NCBI RefSeq assembly: GCF_032056465.1
Contig: NZ_DAMBCL010000104.1
Source of the DNA: Mobilicoccus sp032056465
Lineage (GTDB): Bacteria > Actinomycetota > Actinomycetes > Actinomycetales > Dermatophilaceae
Reading direction: 5' to 3' (one strand)
DNA length: 8,754 nucleotides
A program made the position numbers and the translations under genes. Positions 5,047 to 8,754 of this stretch are shown here, piece by piece. Every line of letters begins with the position of its first letter. Positions within the stretch are counted from its first letter, which is position 1. The notes below the pieces were generated by a model, which made no database searches, was not told the DNA's origin, and was given only the letters and a program-made list of their open reading frames with translations.

Positions 5047-7706
5047 CAGCGCTCCTCCCCGTCCGTCATGATCCACGTGTCCTTGCTGCCGCCACCCGCC
5101 GAGGAGTTGACGATCTTGCTGCCCTCGGCCCCGGACCGGCTCAGCGCGGCCGGCATCGTGATCGCCTCCGTCTCGCGGGTGCCGCTGCGCCGCCGCAGGT
5201 GCACGAACACCCGCAGGTCCACGTGCCGCGGCCGCAGGGCGTTGCCATCGAAGGTCGGATGCGTGGACAGGTCGACCAGCTCCTGCCCGATGTAGCGCTC
5301 GGGGTTGGCGAGGATCTCGCGCCGCCGCTCGGCGACCTGGGCGGACGTGGCGTCCGGCCCGATGAGCACCCCGCGCCCGCCGTGCCCGTCGATCGGCTTG
5401 GTGACGAGGTCGCCCAGGTGGTCCAGGACGTGCTCGCGGGAGTCCGCGTCGGCGCACAGCCAGGAGGGGACCTGGTCCAGGATCGGCTCCTCCCCCAGGT
5501 AGTAGCGGACCATGTGCGGCACGAAGGTGTAGACGGCCTTGTCGTCGCCCACCCCGTTGCCGAGGGCGTTGGCCAGCCTCAGGGTGCCCCGGTGCAGCGC
5601 CTCGATGACCCCGGCGCGCAGGGGCTGGCCGTCGCGGCCTCCCGCCGACAGCAGCAGGTCCTCGTCCATCCGCAGGTAGGCCACGCGCACCTGGGCCGGT
5701 CGTCCGGCACGCTGCCGCATGAGTCGCCCGTCCTCGAACCACACCTGGCTCGGGGTGAGCACGTCGACGCCCATGGCCTCGGCCAGCCCGGTGTGCTCGG
5801 GCCACGCGGAGTCGGTGGGGCCCGAGGAGAGGATGGCGATCTCGCCGGGCTCGGCGGCGCCCCCCTGCGCGGCGGCGGACAGCGTGTCGCGCAGCAGCTC
5901 GGGGACGGGACGGACGGGCCGTATGCCGCGGGGGAACACCTCGGGCACGAACCGGCGCATCAGGGCGCGCGCCGCGATGGCGTAGCCGACCCCGGAGGGC
6001 ACGCGCAGGTTGTCCTCGAGCACCCGCCAGCGTCCGGGTCCGTCGCTGACCAGGTCCAGGCCGCTGACGTGGTTGCGGACGCCCGGCCCGCCGAGGCGCC
6101 CGCTGGAGCGGTAGCCCGGCGCCCGGTCCAGCAGCTCGCGGGGCATCACGCCGTCGGCGAAGATCGCGCCCTCGCCGTAGCAGTCGCGCAGGAAGGCGTC
6201 GAGCGCCCGCGCCCGCTGCTCGCCGCCGGCGCTGATGTGCTCCCAGTCGGACGCGGACACGATCCGGGGGATCAGGTCGACGGGGAAGACCTGGGGCTGC
6301 GGCTGGTCGCGCAGGCGGAAGGTCAGGCCGTCGGCGCGCTGCAGGTCGACGATCGCGTAGTCGCGCTGGCGCAGCCCCCGGGTCCCCAGCCGCTGGAAGG
6401 CGGCGACCACGTCGGCATACGGCGGGCGCGGTGCACCGGACTCGTCGACGGCCTCGTCGTAGGCCGCGGGGGCCGCCCCCTGGCGGGGCCGGTAGGACTC
6501 GAGCAGGTCCTCGGTGCCGTCGACCGGGGCCGCGACGCCACGGGCGGTCTCGGCGATGAGCTGGTCGACGACGTCCGTGAGCCGGCCCCGGCGGCGGCGT
6601 GCCCGGCGCTGGCGGGCGGCGGAGCTGCCGCGCAGCAGGGCGGCGGTGGTCAGCCCGTCGACGAGCTCCCAGTCGCCGTTGGCGCGCAGCCACGGCTCCA
6701 GCGAGGCGACGAGGTCTCGGATGATCTCGGGGGCCGGGGCGGTGCGGCCCGAGCGCAGGTCGACGAGGTCGCCCTCGAGCCCCGAGCGCGCCGCCCGCCA
6801 GGACGCGGCGCGGCCGACGACGGGGGCCAGGTCGAGCGGGGGGACGCCCGCGGCGATCGTCTCGACGGCCCGGTCCACCATGGCCCGGAACAGGCCGGCG
6901 ACCAGCACGATCGTGTCGGTGGAGGGGCAGCTGTCGCAGATCCGCAGCTCGATCGTGCTGATGCGCGCGGCCGGCCGGACGTCGAAGTAGATCATCCCCG
7001 GGTCGCTGATCACGCCCGTGTCGACGAGGTTGGCCACCAGCCGGTCGAACTCGGCGGCGGAGCGGGCCCCGCTCGACAGGCCCGTCGTGGGCCAGCGGCT
7101 CCACACCAGGCTCCGCACGCTGGCATAGCCCGTGTCGTCCCCGTCCGACCAGTAGGGGGAGGACGCGGACAGCGCCAGCAGCGGGGGCAGGTCGGGGGCC
7201 ACGTGCTCGGCGACCAGGCAGGCCTCGTCGAGGTCGGCCACGTCGACGTGCACCTGCGAGCCGCAGATCAGCTGCTCGCGCGTGAGGAGCTGGTAGTCCG
7301 CCAGCATGCGCCGGTAGCGCGGGGTCTCGGTCACGTCGATCTCGTCGGGTGCCGACAGCGGCAGGGAGCCGGCCGCCACGATCCCGAGCCCCAGCGGCGT
7401 CGCCGCCTGCACCAGGCCCTCCCGGCAGCGGAGCAGCTCGTCGCGCAGCTCGTCCAGGTCGGTGACGACGGCCGAGTTGACCTCGACGACGCACTGCTGG
7501 AGCTCGGCGACGTACTCCGTGCGGTCGGCCAGCGCCTCGAGCAGCTCGGGGGCCTTGGCGGCGAGCCGGCGCGTGGTCAGGTCGACGACGTGGAACTCCT
7601 CCTCGACCCCGAGCCTGCGGATCGGCCGGGTCCGCGGCTGCGACGTCTGCGTCGTCTGGGGGGACTGCCGGGTCTGGGCCTGCCCGCTGGATCGTGCGCT
7701 GTCCAT
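5046..7706 (-). CDS. Fusion of GCS2-type carboxylate-amine ligase and circularly permuted ATP-grasp ligase
   Basis: The 886-residue protein has two ligase modules. After a Gln/Thr/Ser-rich leader (1-28), residues about 29-400 form a GCS2/YbdK-like carboxylate-amine ligase: RLGVEEEF (31-38), ELQQCVVEVNSAV (68-80), ICGSQVHVDV (147-156), DTGYASVRSLVWSRWP (191-206) and TIELRICD (251-258). This family joins amines to glutamate-type carboxylates with ATP. Residues about 415-875 form a circularly permuted ATP-grasp domain: AYDEAVDESG-PRPPY, FPVDLIPRI (474-482), VLEDNLRVPSGVGY (562-575), KPIDGHGGRGVLIG (770-783) and RHVDLRVFV (827-835). The key motifs of both halves look kept, so the enzyme could make two successive amide bonds. 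ATG 7706 is chosen because it precedes the conserved core closely and leaves a normal gap after the sigma gene. Its ribosome binding site is weak (GGAAA). The reading frame stays open further upstream, but that part is antisense-like noise over the sigma gene. It should feed the amidotransferase directly downstream. Confidence 0.9.
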   Translation of the reverse strand: MDSARSSGQAQTRQSPQTTQTSQPRTRPIRRLGVEEEFHVVDLTTRRLAAKAPELLEALADRTEYVAELQQCVVEVNSAVVTDLDELRDELLRCREGLVQAATPLGLGIVAAGSLPLSAPDEIDVTETPRYRRMLADYQLLTREQLICGSQVHVDVADLDEACLVAEHVAPDLPPLLALSASSPYWSDGDDTGYASVRSLVWSRWPTTGLSSGARSAAEFDRLVANLVDTGVISDPGMIYFDVRPAARISTIELRICDSCPSTDTIVLVAGLFRAMVDRAVETIAAGVPPLDLAPVVGRAASWRAARSGLEGDLVDLRSGRTAPAPEIIRDLVASLEPWLRANGDWELVDGLTTAALLRGSSAARQRRARRRRGRLTDVVDQLIAETARGVAAPVDGTEDLLESYRPRQGAAPAAYDEAVDESGAPRPPYADVVAAFQRLGTRGLRQRDYAIVDLQRADGLTFRLRDQPQPQVFPVDLIPRIVSASDWEHISAGGEQRARALDAFLRDCYGEGAIFADGVMPRELLDRAPGYRSSGRLGGPGVRNHVSGLDLVSDGPGRWRVLEDNLRVPSGVGYAIAARALMRRFVPEVFPRGIRPVRPVPELLRDTLSAAAQGGAAEPGEIAILSSGPTDSAWPEHTGLAEAMGVDVLTPSQVWFEDGRLMRQRAGRPAQVRVAYLRMDEDLLLSAGGRDGQPLRAGVIEALHRGTLRLANALGNGVGDDKAVYTFVPHMVRYYLGEEPILDQVPSWLCADADSREHVLDHLGDLVTKPIDGHGGRGVLIGPDATSAQVAERRREILANPERYIGQELVDLSTHPTFDGNALRPRHVDLRVFVHLRRRSGTRETEAITMPAALSRSGAEGSKIVNSSAGGGSKDTWIMTDGEER
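5052..5060 (-). promoter_or_regulatory. Strong ribosome binding site for the amidotransferase
   Basis: On the minus strand GGGGAGGAG ends five bases before the ATG at 5046. It lies within the last codons of the ligase fusion gene and fixes the amidotransferase start, in agreement with the conserved N-terminal MCGIC. Confidence 0.8.
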
Positions 7707-7728
7707 GGCGTGACGTTTCCACGCGCAT

Positions 7729-7745
7729 GTTGCGGGCGCGTTGCG
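7729..7745. repeat. Short direct repeat in the gap before the ligase gene
   Basis: GTTGCG occurs at 7729-7734 and again at 7740-7745, 11 bp apart (about one helix turn), in the 77-bp gap between the sigma factor stop and the ligase start. Such spacing suits a regulator binding site, but six bases repeated once is weak evidence. I see no convincing promoter hexamers or ECF41-type TGTCACA element in this gap. Confidence 0.25.
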
Positions 7746-7783
7746 AAATCGTGTCGGCCTGCGTCCCGCGGGCGCGGGTCCGC

Positions 7784-8626
7784 TCAGGCCGGCCGGTCGA
7801 GGGCACCGAGCTTGACCGGGTTGCCGTGGAGCTGGACGGTGCGGACGAGTCCGTCGCGCACCTCCAGGACCAGGCAGCGCAGCGACCCGTCGGGGGCGCT
7901 GAAGACCAGGGCCGGACCACCGTTGACCGACACGAGACGGGGCGGCTCGAGCCCGGCCGCCCCCGTGACGCCGACGCCGAACCGGACGATCCTGCCGGGC
8001 CCGAGGATCGGTCGCAGCGCCGCCTTCACGACCCCTCCGCCGTCCGTCCACAGCACCGCGTCCTCCGAGAGCAGCGCCACGGCGCCCGCGACGTCGCCGG
8101 TCGAGATCGCCGCGACGAGCCCCTGCAGCACGGCGGCGTCGGCGGGGGAGGGTACGTCCACCGCGGCCAGACGGGCCGAGGCCCGGCGCACCACCTGGCG
8201 GCACGCGGCCTCGCTGCGCGCGACGACGGCGGCGATCTCGGCATACGGGACGTCGAAGGCGTGGCGCAGCACGTAGATCGCGCGGTCCTCCGGGCTCAGG
8301 GCGTCCATCAGGCGAAGCAGCGCCAGGGACAAGGACTCTCGTCGCTCGACCGACTCCTCGGGGAGGAGCTCGGTCGCGACGGGCTCGGGCAGCCAGGGGC
8401 CGACGTAGTCCTCCCGGCGGGCCTGAAGCTGGCGCCCGCGGTCGATCGCGAGCCGGGTGGTGACGGTGGTCAACCAGGCCTCGGGGCGGTCGACGTGGCC
8501 CTCCGGCTGCGCCGACAGCCGCAGCCAGGCCTGCGAGACCACGTCCTCGGCGTCGTGCCAGCTGCCGAGGACGCGATAGGCGAGGCCCAGCAGCCGGGGT
8601 CGCTCGGCCAGCCAGACAGCGCTCAC
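7784..8626 (-). CDS. sigJ: ECF41 / SigJ-type RNA polymerase sigma factor with C-terminal SnoaL-like domain
   Basis: This 280-residue protein directs RNA polymerase to specific promoters. Region 2 (about 5-70) contains RPRLLGLAYRVLGS, DAEDVVSQAWLRL and PEAWLTTVTTRLAID. Region 4 (about 105-155) contains LSPEDRAIYVLRHAF and an EIAAVVARSEAACRQVVRRA helix-turn-helix. Between them is YVGPWLPEP (74-82), the WLPEP linker mark of ECF41. The C-terminal part (about 162-275) is SnoaL/NTF2-like with DGGG (195-198), NGGPA and NPVKL (269-273). In the family this extension controls sigma activity in place of a separate anti-sigma factor, and none is seen here. The usual motifs are DGGG followed by a basic residue and NPDKL, so both are slightly changed. 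GTG 8626 overlaps the upstream stop (GTGA), suggesting translational coupling; an upstream GTG at 8662 would add 12 residues. The adjacent CMD-family gene is the typical ECF41 partner. Confidence 0.9.
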   Translation of the reverse strand: MSAVWLAERPRLLGLAYRVLGSWHDAEDVVSQAWLRLSAQPEGHVDRPEAWLTTVTTRLAIDRGRQLQARREDYVGPWLPEPVATELLPEESVERRESLSLALLRLMDALSPEDRAIYVLRHAFDVPYAEIAAVVARSEAACRQVVRRASARLAAVDVPSPADAAVLQGLVAAISTGDVAGAVALLSEDAVLWTDGGGVVKAALRPILGPGRIVRFGVGVTGAAGLEPPRLVSVNGGPALVFSAPDGSLRCLVLEVRDGLVRTVQLHGNPVKLGALDRPA

Positions 8627-8754
8627 GCGTCCATGCGGGTCGAGATCGCGAGACGGTTCCACACGTTGATGGTCGCAATGGCGAGGACCAGGTCGCCCAG
8701 AGCAATGATCAGAACCTGTGGATGGCGCTCGGCGAGGTGACGTGAGGTGGACGT
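8623..8754 (-). CDS. Carboxymuconolactone decarboxylase (AhpD-like) family protein, C-terminal end (5' end outside window)
   Basis: The minus-strand frame entering at 8754 is open to TGA at 8625-8623 and gives 43 residues. The end, ALGDLVLAIATINVWNRLAISTR and a short tail, matches the closing helix of small CMD/AhpD-like proteins, which act as thiol-dependent peroxide-reducing or related redox proteins. The catalytic Cys motif (CxxC-H) would lie upstream, outside the window, so activity cannot be judged. It overlaps the sigma gene start by four bases (GTGA) and is thus first in a two-gene unit. COE proteins (CMD family, oxidoreductases, epimerases) are the known regulated neighbours of ECF41 sigma factors, which supports both calls. 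A fragment this short limits certainty. Confidence 0.75.
   Translation of the reverse strand, partial: TSTSRHLAERHPQVLIIALGDLVLAIATINVWNRLAISTRMDA

Noticed and set aside
7707..7725. CGTCACG just before the ligase ATG as an ECF41-like -35 element (TGTCACA)
   Set aside because: It matches only in part, lies three bases from the start codon, and no CGTC -10 element follows at the right distance.
7764..7780. CCCGC-GGGC-GCGGG stem as a terminator after sigJ
   Set aside because: The stem is only five base pairs and has no T-run on either strand; such palindromes are frequent in DNA of this GC content.
3262..7920. A 1552-residue minus-strand frame that would join the amidotransferase to a long N-terminal extension
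   Set aside because: The part before 5046 is Arg/Pro/Ala-rich out-of-frame reading of the ligase gene. The amidotransferase must begin at Cys2 of MCGIC, since that Cys needs a free N-terminus for catalysis, and a strong RBS precedes it.
5199..8276. A 1025-codon open frame on the + strand opposite the ligase and sigma genes
   Set aside because: It is the complement of well-motifed minus-strand genes and has a biased Val/Gly/Arg/Asp/Gln-rich composition with no recognisable domain; GC-rich third positions remove stops in this frame.
7707..8705. Upstream extension of the ligase frame across the sigma factor gene to 8705
   Set aside because: The extension is low-complexity and out of frame with the clearly conserved sigma factor; GVEEEF lies close after ATG 7706, as in the family.
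1..8754. tRNA/rRNA genes, CRISPR arrays, insertion sequences or transposase genes
   Set aside because: I looked for repeats with regular spacing, transposase motifs and cloverleaf-like ends and saw none.

Overview
The window is uniformly GC-rich (about 70% or more), and most wrong-frame readings stay open for long stretches. With an ECF41/SigJ-type sigma factor, circularly permuted ATP-grasp and AbiEi-type genes, this points to a high-GC actinobacterium. A Micrococcales/Intrasporangiaceae-like host is my guess, not something the sequence proves.

Left part (1-1386, + strand) is degraded. It holds the 3' end of an AbiEi-type antitoxin/regulator gene, a tiny ORF with a good ribosome binding site, and the broken remains of a membrane fatty acid desaturase. 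The desaturase has lost its N-terminal part and first histidine box. It carries an apparent one-base deletion in a G run near 611-616 and an in-frame TAG at 703-705 where the family normally has Gln (CAG to TAG). The third histidine box and the C-terminus are well kept, so the decay looks recent.

Central and right part (1316-8754, - strand, read right to left) holds five intact-looking genes, all transcribed in one direction. They are the 3' end of a carboxymuconolactone decarboxylase-family gene; an ECF41/SigJ-type sigma factor coupled to it by a GTGA overlap; after 77 bp, an 886-aa fusion of a GCS2-type carboxylate-amine ligase and a circularly permuted ATP-grasp domain; a 594-aa class II amidotransferase of the N-acetylglutaminylglutamine (NAGGN) amidotransferase type, joined by a TGATG overlap with a strong Shine-Dalgarno; and an S9 (acylaminoacyl-peptidase/prolyl-oligopeptidase-like) peptidase that overlaps the amidotransferase end.

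The most interesting reading is that ligase fusion, amidotransferase and peptidase form a variant of the NAGGN osmolyte cassette. The classical trio is a GNAT/ATP-grasp synthetase, this amidotransferase and an M42 peptidase. Here a two-module ligase takes the synthetase place and an S9 peptidase takes the M42 place. The predicted product is a small, possibly gamma-glutamyl, peptide with an amidated carboxylate, whose identity cannot be read from sequence. The sigma factor and its CMD partner lie just upstream on the same strand and could control the cassette by read-through, but this is inference.
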